Source: Xanthobacter autotrophicus Py2 (GTDB taxonomy: Bacteria > Pseudomonadota > Alphaproteobacteria > Rhizobiales > Xanthobacteraceae). From it: 64,000 bases of DNA. Position 1 is the stretch's first letter; each line of letters starts with the position of its first letter. Below the pieces are notes generated by a model that was not told the origin of the DNA, searched no databases, and saw only the letters and a list, made by a program, of their open reading frames with translations. The stretch spans positions 5,195,501 through 5,259,500 of the forward strand of contig CP000781.1 of assembly GCA_000017645.1 (NCBI GenBank), read 5' to 3'. This document shows positions 33,235 through 42,643 of this stretch, piece after piece. The position numbers and the translations under genes were made by a program.

Positions 33235-34848
33235 TCAGGCCGTCGCACCTTCCTTCAGCAGCTTCCACGTGATGGAATCGATCAGCGCCTCGAACGAGGC
33301 GTCGATGATGTTGGGGGAGACGCCAACGGTGGTCCAGCGCTCGCCGGTCTCGTCGGCGCTCTCGATCAGCACGCGGGTGACCGCCTCGGTGCCGCCGTTC
33401 AGCACCCGCACCCGGTAGTCGGTGAGGTGCAGGCCGGAGATGAAGGGCTGGTACTTGCCGAGGTCCTTGCGCAGCGCCACGTCGAGGGCGTTGACCGGGC
33501 CGTTGCCCTCGGCGGCGGAGATCAGCACTTCCTCGCCCACCTTCACCTTCACGATGGCCTCGGCCACGGTGCTCATCTCGCCCTTGGAATTGAAGCGCCG
33601 CTCCACGTTCACGCTGAAGCGCTCCACGTCGAAGAAGTCGGGCACGCTACCGAGGATGCGACGCGCCAAAAGGGCGAAGGAGGCGTCCGCCGCCTCATAG
33701 GCATAGCCCAGCGCCTCGCGGGTCTTCACCTCGTCCAGCAGCCGGGAGATGCGCGGGTCGGCCTTCTCCACCGGGACCCCGAGCCGCTCCAGCTCGGCCA
33801 GCACGTTGGACTTGCCGGCCTGATCGGACACCAGCAGCTTGCGCCGGTTGCCCACCGCCTCCGGGGGCACGTGCTCGTAGGTGGCCGGGTCCTTCAGGAT
33901 GGCGGAGGCATGGATGCCGGCCTTGGTGGCAAACGCGCTCTCGCCCACATAGGGCGCATGGCGATCCGGCGCCCGGTTCAGCATCTCATCCAGCGTCCGG
34001 GACACGTTGGCGATGTCGGCCAGCGCGGCGCGCGAGACGCCGATGTCGAAGTGCGCCGAATAGTCCGGCTTCAACAGCAGGGTCGGGATGATGGAGCACA
34101 GGTTCGCGTTGCCGCAGCGCTCGCCGAGGCCGTTGAGCGTGCCCTGGATCTGCCGCGCCCCGGCCCGCACCGCCGCCAACGAATTGGCTACCGCCTGCTC
34201 GGTGTCGTTGTGGGCGTGGATGCCCACGTGGTCGCCCGGCACCACCTTCACCAGCTCCGAGACGATGGCCTCCACCTCATGGGGCAGGGTGCCGCCATTG
34301 GTGTCGCACAGCACCACCCAGCGGGCGCCGGCCTCATAGGCCGTGCGGGCGCAGGCGAGGGCGAAGTCCCTGTCTTCCTTGAAGCCGTCGAAGAAATGCT
34401 CGCAATCCACCAGCGCCTCGCGCCCCGCCGCCTCCGCGGCCTGCACGCTCTCGCGAATGGAAGCGAGGTTCTCCTCCTTGGTGGTCTCTAGCGCCACCCG
34501 CACCTGGTAGGCGGAGGCCTTGGCGACGAAGCAGATGGCATCCGCCTTGGCCCCGACCAGCGCGGCGATGCCGGGATCGTTGGCGGCGGAGCGGCCCGGC
34601 CGCTTGGTCATGCCGAAGGCGGTGACGCGAGCCTTGGCCGGATGCTCCTGCGAAAACAGCTGCGTATCCGTAGGGTTGGCGCCGGGATAACCGGCCTCCA
34701 CATAGTCCACCCCGAGTTGGTCGAGCAGCGCCAGCACTCTCAGCTTGTCGGCGACGGTGAAGTCCACCCCGTTGGTCTGCGCGCCGTCGCGCAGGGTGGT
34801 GTCGAAAAGGTAGAGGCGCTCACGGGCGCCGGACTGGGAAGTGGTCAT
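33235..34848 (-). CDS. cimA: (R)-citramalate synthase
   Basis: A 537-residue member of the isopropylmalate/citramalate synthase family. The catalytic TIM barrel begins with YLFDTTLRDGAQTNGVDF, contains VLCDTNGGTLPHEVEAIV and the metal-binding GIHAHNDTEQAVANSLAAVRAGARQIQGTLNGLGERCGNANL block. The C-terminal third is the regulatory LeuA dimer domain. It condenses pyruvate and acetyl-CoA to citramalate, the threonine-independent start of isoleucine synthesis. It overlaps the GNAT gene by ATGA and so belongs to the cysS-GNAT-cimA operon. Length and the NGVDF variant favour cimA over leuA. Confidence 0.92.
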   Translation of the reverse strand: MTTSQSGARERLYLFDTTLRDGAQTNGVDFTVADKLRVLALLDQLGVDYVEAGYPGANPTDTQLFSQEHPAKARVTAFGMTKRPGRSAANDPGIAALVGAKADAICFVAKASAYQVRVALETTKEENLASIRESVQAAEAAGREALVDCEHFFDGFKEDRDFALACARTAYEAGARWVVLCDTNGGTLPHEVEAIVSELVKVVPGDHVGIHAHNDTEQAVANSLAAVRAGARQIQGTLNGLGERCGNANLCSIIPTLLLKPDYSAHFDIGVSRAALADIANVSRTLDEMLNRAPDRHAPYVGESAFATKAGIHASAILKDPATYEHVPPEAVGNRRKLLVSDQAGKSNVLAELERLGVPVEKADPRISRLLDEVKTREALGYAYEAADASFALLARRILGSVPDFFDVERFSVNVERRFNSKGEMSTVAEAIVKVKVGEEVLISAAEGNGPVNALDVALRKDLGKYQPFISGLHLTDYRVRVLNGGTEAVTRVLIESADETGERWTTVGVSPNIIDASFEALIDSITWKLLKEGATA

Positions 34849-35339
34849 CGCCCTGCCCCCTCGCCGAGCGTCTTGGCCATGGAGGTGTTGCCGAGCCATG
34901 TGTCGGCCAGCGGCACCATGTTGCGACGGTGGGCCTCAAAGCCGCGGTGCTGGAAGAAGCCGAGGGCGGTGTCGCTGGCATCCACCGTCAGCTTGAGGGT
35001 GCCGCGGCCCTTGGCCAACGTCTCCACCGCATCGCACAGGGCGCGGGCGACGCCGGTGCCGGCGGCGTCCGGCGCCACATAGAGCAGGTCGATGTGGGCA
35101 TTGTCCTTCAGCGAGACGAAGCCCACCTGCGCGCCGTCGCGCAGGGCCACCAGGGTGAGCGCACCGGCAAGGCGGGCCGCGAAGGCGTCCTCGTCGTCGG
35201 CTGCCGCGCTCCAGGCTTCCTGCTGCTCTTCGTCGTAATCCTCGCCGGTCAGATCGGCGATGGAGGCACGGAACAGGGCCGCCAGAACCGGCGCATCGGC
35301 CGGCAGGTACGGGCGCAGGGAGAGCTTGGCGGCGGTCAT
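34845..35339 (-). CDS. GNAT-family N-acetyltransferase
   Basis: A 164-residue single-domain acetyltransferase. The acetyl-CoA binding segment is [24 protein letters not shown], followed by [28 protein letters not shown], a typical GNAT C-terminal strand-helix-strand. The substrate is unknown. Its start overlaps the cysS stop and its stop overlaps the cimA start, both as ATGA, so all three are translated together. A link to amino-acid metabolism or protein modification is only inferred from that. Confidence 0.88.
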   Translation of the reverse strand: MTAAKLSLRPYLPADAPVLAALFRASIADLTGEDYDEEQQEAWSAAADDEDAFAARLAGALTLVALRDGAQVGFVSLKDNAHIDLLYVAPDAAGTGVARALCDAVETLAKGRGTLKLTVDASDTALGFFQHRGFEAHRRNMVPLADTWLGNTSMAKTLGEGAGR

Positions 35340-36724
35340 CGCGACACCTCCCAGCTGGTGGTTCCGTCCTTGTTGTCCATCAGCACCACACCCTGAGCGG
35401 CCAACTCCTCGCGGATCTGGTCGGCGCGCTTGAAATCCTTCGCCTTGCGGGCGGCGAGGCGATCGGCGATGAGGCCGGCGATCACGCCCTCGTCCAAAGC
35501 GATGGCCTCCTTCTGCCGGGCGCGCCACCCGGTTTCGGTATCGCCGAGCAGACCCAGCAGGTTGGCCGCGCCTTTGAAGCGGCGGCGCAGGGCGGACGAG
35601 GCCTCCTCGTGCTCGGCGACTTCCGCAAGATGGTGCAGGTGGGTGATGACGGACGGCGTGTTGAGGTCGTCGGCGAGCCGGTCGGCGATCTCGGTCTCGA
35701 ACGGATTGCCCTCCCCGGTCTCGGCCTCCGCCTCGCCGATGATGCGATACCACTTGTCCAGGGTCTTGGCGGCGAAGCCCAGGCCCTGCCGGGTCCAGTT
35801 GATGGGCTGGCGGTAATGGGTGGAGAGCATGGCGAGGCGCAGCACCTCGCCCGGCCATTCGGCGAGCAGTTCGCGGATGGTGACGAAGTTGCCGAGGGAC
35901 TTCGACATCTTCTCGCCTTCCAGCATCAGGAAGCCGTTGTGCATCCACATCTGCGCCATCACGCCGGTGTGGAAGGCGCAGCGCGACTGGGCGATCTCGT
36001 TCTCATGGTGCGGGAACACGAGGTCGATGCCGCCGCCATGGATGTCGAAGGTCTCGCCCAGGTGGCGCCACGACATGGCCGAGCACTCGATGTGCCAGCC
36101 GGGACGGCCGGGTGTGGCGATGCCGCAGGGCGAGGGCCAGCCGGGGATGCCGGCCTCGCTCGGCTTCCACAGCACGAAGTCCATGGGATCGCGCTTGTAG
36201 GGCGCCACGTCCACGCGGGCGCCGGCGACCATCTCGTCCAGCGGGCGGCGGGAGAGGCGGCCATAGTCCGGCATGGAGGGCACATGGAACAGCACGTGCT
36301 CTTCCGCCACATAGGCATGGCCGGAGGCGACCAGACTCTCGATGAGGGTGCGCATCTCGGCAATGTGCTCGGTGGCGCGCGGCTCCACCGTGGGCCGCAG
36401 GCAGTTCAGCGCCGCCGTATCCTCGCGGAACCAGCGGTAGGTCTCTTCGGTGAGATCGCGGATGGTGATGCCACGCTCGGCGGCGCGCGCGTTGATCTTG
36501 TCGTCCACGTCGGTGATGTTGCGGACGTATTTGACGTGGCCTTCGCCATAGAGGCGGCGCAGCAGGCGGAACAGCACGTCGAACACGATCACCGGCCGCG
36601 CATTGCCGATATGGGCGTGGTCGTAGACGGTGGGGCCGCAGACATACATGCGCACGTTGGCGGGATCGAGCGGACGCAACGTGTCCTTCGAGCGGGTCAA
36701 GGTATTGTAGAGCCTGAGCTCCAT
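35336..36724 (-). CDS. cysS: Cysteinyl-tRNA synthetase
   Basis: A 462-residue class I synthetase charging tRNA-Cys. [18 protein letters not shown] holds the HIGH-type motif and the zinc-ligand cysteine; WHIECSAM and [15 protein letters not shown] hold the other zinc ligands; [13 protein letters not shown] is the KMSKS loop. The ATG at 36724 has a GGGGGAA ribosome site upstream and gives the usual N-terminus (MELRLYNT). First gene of the cysS-GNAT-cimA operon. A short dyad CCTTAAGTCTTAAGG at 36786-36800 lies about 60 bases upstream. Confidence 0.97.
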   Translation of the reverse strand: MELRLYNTLTRSKDTLRPLDPANVRMYVCGPTVYDHAHIGNARPVIVFDVLFRLLRRLYGEGHVKYVRNITDVDDKINARAAERGITIRDLTEETYRWFREDTAALNCLRPTVEPRATEHIAEMRTLIESLVASGHAYVAEEHVLFHVPSMPDYGRLSRRPLDEMVAGARVDVAPYKRDPMDFVLWKPSEAGIPGWPSPCGIATPGRPGWHIECSAMSWRHLGETFDIHGGGIDLVFPHHENEIAQSRCAFHTGVMAQMWMHNGFLMLEGEKMSKSLGNFVTIRELLAEWPGEVLRLAMLSTHYRQPINWTRQGLGFAAKTLDKWYRIIGEAEAETGEGNPFETEIADRLADDLNTPSVITHLHHLAEVAEHEEASSALRRRFKGAANLLGLLGDTETGWRARQKEAIALDEGVIAGLIADRLAARKAKDFKRADQIREELAAQGVVLMDNKDGTTSWEVSR

Positions 36725-37210
36725 GGATCGTTCCCCCGAATGGCGCACGTGCGCCGTGCCGGTGCACCGGCCGGGGCGTCCAGATCCTTAAGTCTTAAGG
36801 GAGCAGCAAGGGACGGCCACGGCCAGCTTTTCGGCTAACCGCAAATAATCGCCGCAATGGCGCAGGTGATGGCAAACCGACCGTTCATGGCGCGGGACAA
36901 TGGTTCGGGCGGGGGCAGCCGTCAAGAGCTTTCGCGTCGGTGTGGCGGAACAGCCATGCGCAGTCTGGGCACCAGCCCGCGCGCCCTTGCGCCGCCTCGG
37001 TTTTTCACCCGCGAGCCGGTGGGCGCTCCGCACTTCGTTATATGGCCACGCTTGACCATTCGGGGGCCGCCGGCCTATCCCCAGCCCCGCGAGAGCGCCC
37101 CGGCGGCGCATCGGCGGAGGCCTCTCCGCCCCTCCGCGCCTGGCCCCGAACGCGGGGCGAAGGGTCCGGAACACCGCCGCGGCGCTGATCAAAAAGGCCG
37201 TTTCCCGCTC
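36725..37210. other. Intergenic region upstream of cysS and the secreted Cys-rich gene
   Basis: A 486-base divergent promoter region. It contains the dyad CCTTAA-GTC-TTAAGG (36786-36800) near the cysS side. An open frame runs from 36857 into the downstream secreted protein but shows no family block or signal, so I do not call it coding. No T-box or other riboswitch was recognised. Confidence 0.5.
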
Positions 37211-37519
37211 ATGCAAAGCATCCGAACGCTGGTCGTCGCAGCCGTGGCGACCCTGTCCCTGACCGCTTTGGCCGAGGCCGACACCCGCATCTTCATCATC
37301 GACAATTCCGATGGCTACGGCATCGACCGTTGCCTGGCCGCCGGCGCGCCGTGCGGCGAGCGTATGGCGGTCGCCTGGTGCCGCTCCCACGATTACAGCC
37401 GCGCGATCGATTTCGGCCGTGTCGCCGAAACCGCCCTCACCCCTGCACGCTCCGCGCCGCCCGCCGCCTGCACCGGCCCGCTGTGCCCCGAGGCGGTGGC
37501 CATCACCTGCTCGCGCTGA
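37211..37519 (+). CDS. Small secreted cysteine-containing protein
   Basis: A 102-residue protein with a clear signal peptide (MQSIRTLVVAAVATLSLTALAEA, cleavage near residue 23). The mature part has six cysteines (in DRCLAAGAPCGERM, AWCRSHDYS, ACTGPLC and ITCSR), suggesting disulfide bonds in the periplasm. No named family is recognised; the composition recalls small alphaproteobacterial secreted proteins of unknown function. The ATG at 37211 was chosen for the signal peptide. Confidence 0.72.
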   Translation: MQSIRTLVVAAVATLSLTALAEADTRIFIIDNSDGYGIDRCLAAGAPCGERMAVAWCRSHDYSRAIDFGRVAETALTPARSAPPAACTGPLCPEAVAITCSR

Positions 37520-37544
37520 GGGGCGCAGCCGCCGTCATCGGCAG

Positions 37545-37563
37545 GCCCCGGTGGATCCGGGGC
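37545..37563. terminator. Short hairpin between convergent genes
   Basis: GCCCCGG and CCGGGGC form a 7-base stem with a TGGAT loop in the 48 bases between the secreted Cys-rich gene and creA. No clear T-run on either strand. Confidence 0.4.
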
Positions 37564-37567
37564 AGGC

Positions 37568-38119
37568 TCACTTCACGAAGTCCGCGCACTTGGGCACGTC
37601 GGCGCCCCCACCCCAAGGCATGATGGGCACGGTGGAGGTCGAATTCTTCGGGCTGCCGTCGATCAGCTTGTCCGAATAGACGAGGTAAACCAGCACGTTG
37701 CGCTTGGTGTCACAGCCACGCACGATCTGCATCTTCTTGAAGAAGAAGGAGCGGCCCTCGCGGAACACCACGTCGCCCTGCTCGAACTTGCTCTTGAACG
37801 AGATGGGCCCCACCTGCCGGCACGCCAGCGAGATGTCGGACACCTCCTCCGCCACGCCCACCATGCCCTTCAGGCCGCCCTTCTCAGGCGTGGTGTAGTG
37901 GCAGGCGACGCCGTCCACCACCGGATCGTCGATGCCGTAGACCGCCAGCTTGTCGTCCGGGGTGAGGAACTTCCAGACGGTGGACTTCTTGAAGATGAGG
38001 TTCGGCTCCTGCGCCATCGCCGACAGGGCCGGCACCAGCAGCGCCGCGAGCACAATGGCGCCGGACCGGGCATGGTTCGCAAAGCGGCTTGCCCAGGTTG
38101 AACGGTTCACAACGGTCAT
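37568..38119 (-). CDS. creA: CreA family protein
   Basis: A 183-residue secreted protein. The signal peptide spans about residues 15-36 (IVLAALLVPALSAMA-Q). The mature part matches CreA: KSTVWKFLTPDDKLAVYGIDDPVVDGVACHYT, then VSDISLACRQVGPI and REGRSFFFKKMQIVRGCDTKRNVLVYLVYSDKLIDGSPKNS given here in pieces. CreA proteins are widespread and of unknown function. It is convergent with the preceding gene and divergent from the TRAP binding-protein gene. Confidence 0.92.
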   Translation of the reverse strand: MTVVNRSTWASRFANHARSGAIVLAALLVPALSAMAQEPNLIFKKSTVWKFLTPDDKLAVYGIDDPVVDGVACHYTTPEKGGLKGMVGVAEEVSDISLACRQVGPISFKSKFEQGDVVFREGRSFFFKKMQIVRGCDTKRNVLVYLVYSDKLIDGSPKNSTSTVPIMPWGGGADVPKCADFVK

Positions 38120-38408
38120 GAAAGCTCCCGCGGATTGTCGCTCCTGATATGGGGAAAGTCCCGCTCAGGAAAAGGTGATCGGCGGCAGCAGCCCGATAAA
38201 AGCGCTCCCTGCGCTCTCGCGCCGGCTCGCGATTGACGCGGAGGCGCGGCCATGACACCCCTGTCGCCCCATTGATACCAGCGGCCCGGTCTGCGACCGA
38301 TGCAGAGGGGGTCGCTCCAGCGCCGCGCGGTCCGCACCGCGCGCAGACAAGACACCAATCGGCTGTCGCAATGGCAACGCCGACAAGAAAAGGCCCGAGG
38401 AGCACCAT

Positions 38409-39503
38409 ATGGACATCAAGCGCCGGCACTTCATTGGCGCCTCCGCCACAGCGCTCGCCACCGGCGCGCTCGCAGCTCCGGCCCTTGCCCAGAGCCAGCC
38501 CGAGGTGAAGTGGCGCCTGACCTCCTCCTTCCCCCGGTCGCTGGACACCATCTACGGCACCGCGCAGACCTTCGCACGCTACGTGTCCGAGGCCACCGAT
38601 GGGCGGTTCCAGATCCAGACCTTCCCGGCGGGAGAGCTGGTGCCCGGCCTGCAGGCGCTGGATGCGGTCTCCACCGGCTCGGTGGAATGCGCGCAGACCG
38701 CCACCTATTTCTACACTGGCAAGGACCCGGCGCTGGCCTTCGGCACCGGCGTGCCGTTCGGCTTCAACTCGCGCCAGCAGCATTCCTGGTGGTTCTTCGG
38801 CGGTGGCGCTGAGATCATCAACGGCGTGCTCGCCAAGTATAATGTCACCTCCATGCCCATGGGCAATTCGGGGTGCCAGATGGGCGGCTTCTTCCGCAAG
38901 GAGCTTACCGGCGTCGACGACCTGAAGGGCCTGAAGTTCCGCATCGGCGGCATCGGCGGCCAGGTGCTGGCGAAGCTGGGCGTGGTGCCGCAGCAGATCG
39001 TGCCCGGCGATGTCTATGCCGCCCTCGAGCGCGGCACCATCGACGCCGCCGAGTTCGTCGGCCCCTACGACGACGAGAAGCTCGGCCTCGTGAAGGTGGC
39101 GAAATATTACTACTACCCTGGCTGGTGGGAAGGCGGGGCCATGATGCACCTTGTCATCAACGACAAGCAGTGGAACGCCCTGCCGAAGCACTACCAGGCC
39201 ATCGTCCGCAACGCCGCCGAAGCCGCCAACAACTGGATGCTGGCCAAGTACGACTTTGTGAACCCGCCGGCCCTGCGCCGCCTGGTGCAGCAGGGGGCGG
39301 AGCTACGGCCCTTCCCGCCCTCCATCATGGAGGCGGGCCACAAGGCGGCGTTCGAGCTCTATAACGAGATCGCCGCCACCAACCCGGCCTTCAAACAGGC
39401 GCTGGAGTCCATGACCGCCGTCCGCGCCGACCAGCTGGTGTGGTGGCAGATCGCCGAATACGCCTACGACAGCTTCAACATCCGCAACCGCGGCAAGAGC
39501 TGA
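38409..39503 (+). CDS. TRAP transporter solute-binding protein (DctP/TakP-like), orphan
   Basis: A 364-residue DctP-type binding protein. A twin-arginine-like signal (IKRRHFIGASATALATGALA) ends near ALAQ. The mature protein has TRAP blocks such as WRLTSSFPRSLDTIYGTAQTF and LKGLKFRIGGIGGQVLAKLG, and the PGDVYAALERGTIDAAEFVGPYDD helix whose arginine-containing partner binds carboxylates. The many Trp/Tyr residues (YYYPGWWEGG) resemble TakP, the 2-oxo-acid binder. No dctQ or dctM gene is adjacent, so the membrane partners must be elsewhere. AGGAG precedes the ATG. Confidence 0.9.
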   Translation: MDIKRRHFIGASATALATGALAAPALAQSQPEVKWRLTSSFPRSLDTIYGTAQTFARYVSEATDGRFQIQTFPAGELVPGLQALDAVSTGSVECAQTATYFYTGKDPALAFGTGVPFGFNSRQQHSWWFFGGGAEIINGVLAKYNVTSMPMGNSGCQMGGFFRKELTGVDDLKGLKFRIGGIGGQVLAKLGVVPQQIVPGDVYAALERGTIDAAEFVGPYDDEKLGLVKVAKYYYYPGWWEGGAMMHLVINDKQWNALPKHYQAIVRNAAEAANNWMLAKYDFVNPPALRRLVQQGAELRPFPPSIMEAGHKAAFELYNEIAATNPAFKQALESMTAVRADQLVWWQIAEYAYDSFNIRNRGKS

Positions 39504-39650
39504 GATCCGGGGCAGGCGAGCGGCGCGAAGGCGCGGCCGGCACCTGACGGACCGTGATGAAGCCATAGTTTCGTCACCATTCCCGTTCGGTGTCGGGCTA
39601 TAGAGGTGCGGTCGCAGATGGGCGGCAAAGCGAGAGTCGAGAAGGTGAGG

Positions 39651-40853
39651 ATGGGGTCTGAGCGAGGCATGGGCGTCGGCGGAAATCTCCGCCATGTGGC
39701 CCGCAAGATCGTGTTCGGGCTTCTCCTGGCCGGAGCGGCGGCAGGCAGCGCCTCGCAGGCGCTGGCCCAGGCCGGCAGCCCGGCCTGCACGCAGCTCGAA
39801 TCCTCCCTCATGTCCCTTGACCGGGGCGCCAACGGTGCAGCCGCCCAGCAGCAGCAGGCGGCGAAGCTGCGCTCCGACCTCGACCGGCTCACCTCCCAGG
39901 CCCGCGGCATGGGCTGCGATGCCCCGCGCGGCTTCTTCATCTTCCAGGGGCCGCCGCGCCCGCCCCAGTGCGACCAGATCGACGACCAGGTGTCGCGCAT
40001 CCGCTCCCAGCTCGCTGGCGTGGAGCGCGGCGGATCGGACCAGAGCGGCCAGCGCCGGGCCCTGATCCTCGCCCTCGCCCAGAACAATTGCGGCCCGCAA
40101 TATACCGCCGCCGTGCAGGCCGCCCGGCGCCCGTCCGAGCCGCAGAAGCCCCGCAACTTCTTCGAGGCCATTTTCGGCACGCCGCAGAGCGCGCAGGAAG
40201 AGGAAAGCGCGCCGGATCTCGCCACCATCCCGCTCGACCAGCCGAAGCAGTATTCGTCCCGCACCGTGTGCGTGCGCACCTGCGACGGCTATTTCTTCCC
40301 CATGGCGAACTCCACCAACTCCAGCCGCTACGCGCAGGACGACCAGCTGTGCAAGCGGCTGTGCCCGGGCTCGGACGCGCAACTCTTCACCTACAGCGGC
40401 GACATCAAGTCGGCGGTCAGCATTTCCGGCCAGTCCTATATGTCGCTGCCCAATGCGCTGCGCTATCGCAAGGAGCTGGTGTCGTCCTGCACCTGCAAGC
40501 CGGCCGGCCAGTCGTGGGCGCAGGCCCTCGCCGGGCTCGAGGACGAGACCACGTTGCGCAAGGGCGACATCCTCGTGACCGAGGAGCAGGCCCGCGAGAT
40601 GTCGCAGCCGAAGTTCAACGATCCGGCGTCCAACGCCAAGGGCAAGAATGCCCAGCGCCAGCCCGTCGCCGATCCGGTGGCGGAGGCCGGCGGCCCCGTG
40701 GCGGCCACCGCCGCCGCCCCGCTCGCCCCAGCTTCGGAGCAGCCGGGCCAGCGCAAGGTGCGCATTATCCCCCTGCCCCGCTCGCAGAATGCCCAGAACC
40801 AGCAGAACACGCAGGGCGCAGGCCAAAGCGCAGGCCAGGGAACCGCGCAATAG
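39651..40853 (+). CDS. DUF2865 domain protein, secreted
   Basis: A 400-residue protein with an N-terminal signal peptide (KIVFGLLLAGAAAGSASQALA). The mature part begins with a Gln/Arg-rich helical region (GAAAQQQQAAKLRSDLDRLTSQARGMGC), followed by the DUF2865 core YSSRTVCVRTCDGYFFPMANSTN and a second Cys cluster (DDQLCKRLCPG, SSCTCKPAGQSW). The tail is low-complexity Pro/Ala/Gln. DUF2865 proteins are found in Hyphomicrobiales and have no known role. Start chosen at 39651 because GAGAAGG stands just upstream; other in-frame starts exist at 39606-39669. Confidence 0.82.
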   Translation: MGSERGMGVGGNLRHVARKIVFGLLLAGAAAGSASQALAQAGSPACTQLESSLMSLDRGANGAAAQQQQAAKLRSDLDRLTSQARGMGCDAPRGFFIFQGPPRPPQCDQIDDQVSRIRSQLAGVERGGSDQSGQRRALILALAQNNCGPQYTAAVQAARRPSEPQKPRNFFEAIFGTPQSAQEEESAPDLATIPLDQPKQYSSRTVCVRTCDGYFFPMANSTNSSRYAQDDQLCKRLCPGSDAQLFTYSGDIKSAVSISGQSYMSLPNALRYRKELVSSCTCKPAGQSWAQALAGLEDETTLRKGDILVTEEQAREMSQPKFNDPASNAKGKNAQRQPVADPVAEAGGPVAATAAAPLAPASEQPGQRKVRIIPLPRSQNAQNQQNTQGAGQSAGQGTAQ

Positions 40854-40914
40854 GCGCTGCGGAGTAGGCGGCATCTCCGATCGACGCTTGCAGCCTTCGA
40901 AGACGCATTCGCAT

Positions 40915-41024
40915 CGTCATGGCCGGGCTCGACCCGGCCTTCCGCGCGGGGAGCCTTGCAGCAGCCTTGAGAGGTGCGTGCGAGCGGAACGGCGTGGATG
41001 CCCGGGACACGCCCAGGCATGACG
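40915..41024. repeat. Composite palindromic intergenic repeat (copy 2)
   Basis: CGTCATGGCCGGGCTCGACC begins the left half, and CGTGGATGCCCGGGACACGC through CAGGCATGACGG forms the inverted right half. This is the same design as 31071-31240: two inverted copies flanking about 50 bases. It fills most of the 277 bases between the DUF2865 gene and gltX. Confidence 0.7.
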
Positions 41025-41130
41025 GCGGGTGATTGCGAGTTTGCCTTGATGAGTTTCCAACCGGGATCCGAGCCGCTTCGCACCCTTCGCACTCGCCCCG
41101 CCCGAATGGTTGCGCCTGACCCGCTCCGGC

Positions 41131-42507
41131 CTACGCCACCCCGCCGCCCAGCCGGCCCGCGACCCGCTCACGGCCCATCAGCGGCAGCAAGGCGGCTAGC
41201 TCCGGTCCCTTCTCCAGACCGGTCAGGGCGAGGCGCAGCGGGTGGAACAGAGCCTTGCCCGACTGCCCGCTCGCCGCTTTCACCGCCTTGATCCAGTTCG
41301 CGTAGGTCTGCCCGTCCCAGGGCTCCGGCGGCAGCAGGGCCGCCGCTTCGCCGAGGAAGGTACGATCGGACTCCGCCACCACACCCGCCGCCGGCTGGGA
41401 CACCAGAGCCCACCAATCCGCCGCCTCCGAAAACCGCGCGAGATTGCCCCGCACCGCCAGCCAGAAGGCCACGCCGCCGCCGATGCCCGCCGCCGCGAGG
41501 CGCGAAGCCGCAGCCTCGAAGGGCATCATGTGGAGGGTGCGGGCGGTGAGCTGGGCAAGATCGTCAGGATCGAACCGGGCCGGGGCGCGGGAGATGTGGG
41601 CGAGGTCCACCATGCCCGCCAGCGCCTCGAGGCTTTCCACCGCCTCCACCGCATGGGAGGTGCCCACGAGGACGGCCGCCGCCGCGACCGCCAGCGCCTC
41701 CTGCCCAGCCTCGCGCAGCGCCGAAAGGGACAGGTGGCCGAGCCGCTTCGACAGTCCCTCGCCTGACGGCAGGGTGAGCAGATTATGGTGGGCGAAGCGC
41801 GGAGCCACCCCGCCCAGCGCCTCGAAAATCTCGATCTGGACCGCCGTGTTGGTCACATGGTCCTCGCCGCGCACCACGTCCGTGACGCCCATGGCGAGGT
41901 CATCCACCACGGACGGCAGCGTATAGAGGAAGCTGCCGTCAGCGCGCACCAGAACCGGATCGGACAGGCTCGCCGTGTCCACCTGCTGCGGCCCGCGCAC
42001 GCCATCGTCCCAGGCGACCACGCGATGGTCGAGGCGGAAGCGCCAGTGCGGGCGGCGGCCCTCGGCCTCCAGCCGGGCACGATCCGCCGCGGTGAGCGCC
42101 AGCGCCGCGCGGTCATAGACCGGCGGCAGGCTACGCGCCCGCTGCAGCCGGCGCTTCAGCTCCAGCTCGTCCTCGCTCTCATAGGCGGGATAGAGCCGCC
42201 CGGAGGCCTTCAGTTGCTGGGTTGCGGCCTCATACTCGCCGATGCGGTCCGACTGGCGGAAGGTGAGGTCGGGCGGGATGCCCAGCCACGCGAGGTCCGT
42301 CGCGATGGCGTCGGCATATTCGGCGCGGGAGCGGGCGGCGTCGGTATCGTCGAAGCGCAGGATGAAGGTGCCGCCGGCGCGCCGGGCGAGCAGCGCATTG
42401 ATGAGGGCGGTGCGGGCATTGCCCACATGGATGAGACCCGTAGGCGACGGCGCGAAGCGCAGGACGGGGCGGGACGGAGTGGAGCGGGACGGAGTGGAGC
42501 GGGACAT
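41131..42507 (-). CDS. gltX: Glutamyl-tRNA synthetase
   Basis: A 458-residue class Ic synthetase. [20 protein letters not shown] holds the HIGH-type signature (HVGN), FILRFDDTD is a conserved ATP-site strand, [14 protein letters not shown] follows, and [16 protein letters not shown] holds the KMSKS equivalent in the form LSKR. Alphaproteobacteria usually carry two GltX proteins and one can misacylate tRNA-Gln for later amidation; which type this is cannot be settled here. The ATG at 42507 is my choice; an in-frame GTG at 42528 is possible. A 15-base tandem duplication encodes the start of the protein ([13 protein letters not shown]). Confidence 0.93.
   Translation of the reverse strand: MSRSTPSRSTPSRPVLRFAPSPTGLIHVGNARTALINALLARRAGGTFILRFDDTDAARSRAEYADAIATDLAWLGIPPDLTFRQSDRIGEYEAATQQLKASGRLYPAYESEDELELKRRLQRARSLPPVYDRAALALTAADRARLEAEGRRPHWRFRLDHRVVAWDDGVRGPQQVDTASLSDPVLVRADGSFLYTLPSVVDDLAMGVTDVVRGEDHVTNTAVQIEIFEALGGVAPRFAHHNLLTLPSGEGLSKRLGHLSLSALREAGQEALAVAAAAVLVGTSHAVEAVESLEALAGMVDLAHISRAPARFDPDDLAQLTARTLHMMPFEAAASRLAAAGIGGGVAFWLAVRGNLARFSEAADWWALVSQPAAGVVAESDRTFLGEAAALLPPEPWDGQTYANWIKAVKAASGQSGKALFHPLRLALTGLEKGPELAALLPLMGRERVAGRLGGGVA
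42471..42505. repeat. 15-base tandem repeat at the gltX 5' end
   Basis: GGGACGGAGTGGAGC occurs twice in tandem (42471-42500) and a third partial copy (GGGAC) follows. It encodes the duplicated RSTPS at the gltX N-terminus, ahead of the conserved core, so copy number can change without harming the enzyme. Confidence 0.85.
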
Positions 42508-42596
42508 GGCAAGCCCATAGCCCGCCACGTTCCATCCGTCGATGGGGAGGAAGCCCCGGAAGAGGATCGGGCCTCGGCCCGCCCCGGAAAGAAAGA

Positions 42597-42619
42597 AGCC
42601 CGGCCGTGATGGCCGGGCT
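42597..42619 (-). terminator. Terminator of the SH3/collagen-like gene
   Basis: AGCCCGGCC and GGCCGGGCT form a 9-base stem with a 5-base loop. On the minus strand it is followed by TCTTTCTTTCC, a suitable U-rich tail, 25 bases after the stop codon of the upstream minus-strand gene. Confidence 0.8.
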
Positions 42620-42643
42620 CCGTTGGTTCAGCAGCGCTGTAGT

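Noticed and set aside
36857..37210. N-terminal extension of the Cys-rich secreted protein
   Set aside because: The frame is open, but the signal peptide begins at 37211 and the upstream part is Pro/Arg-rich with no domain.
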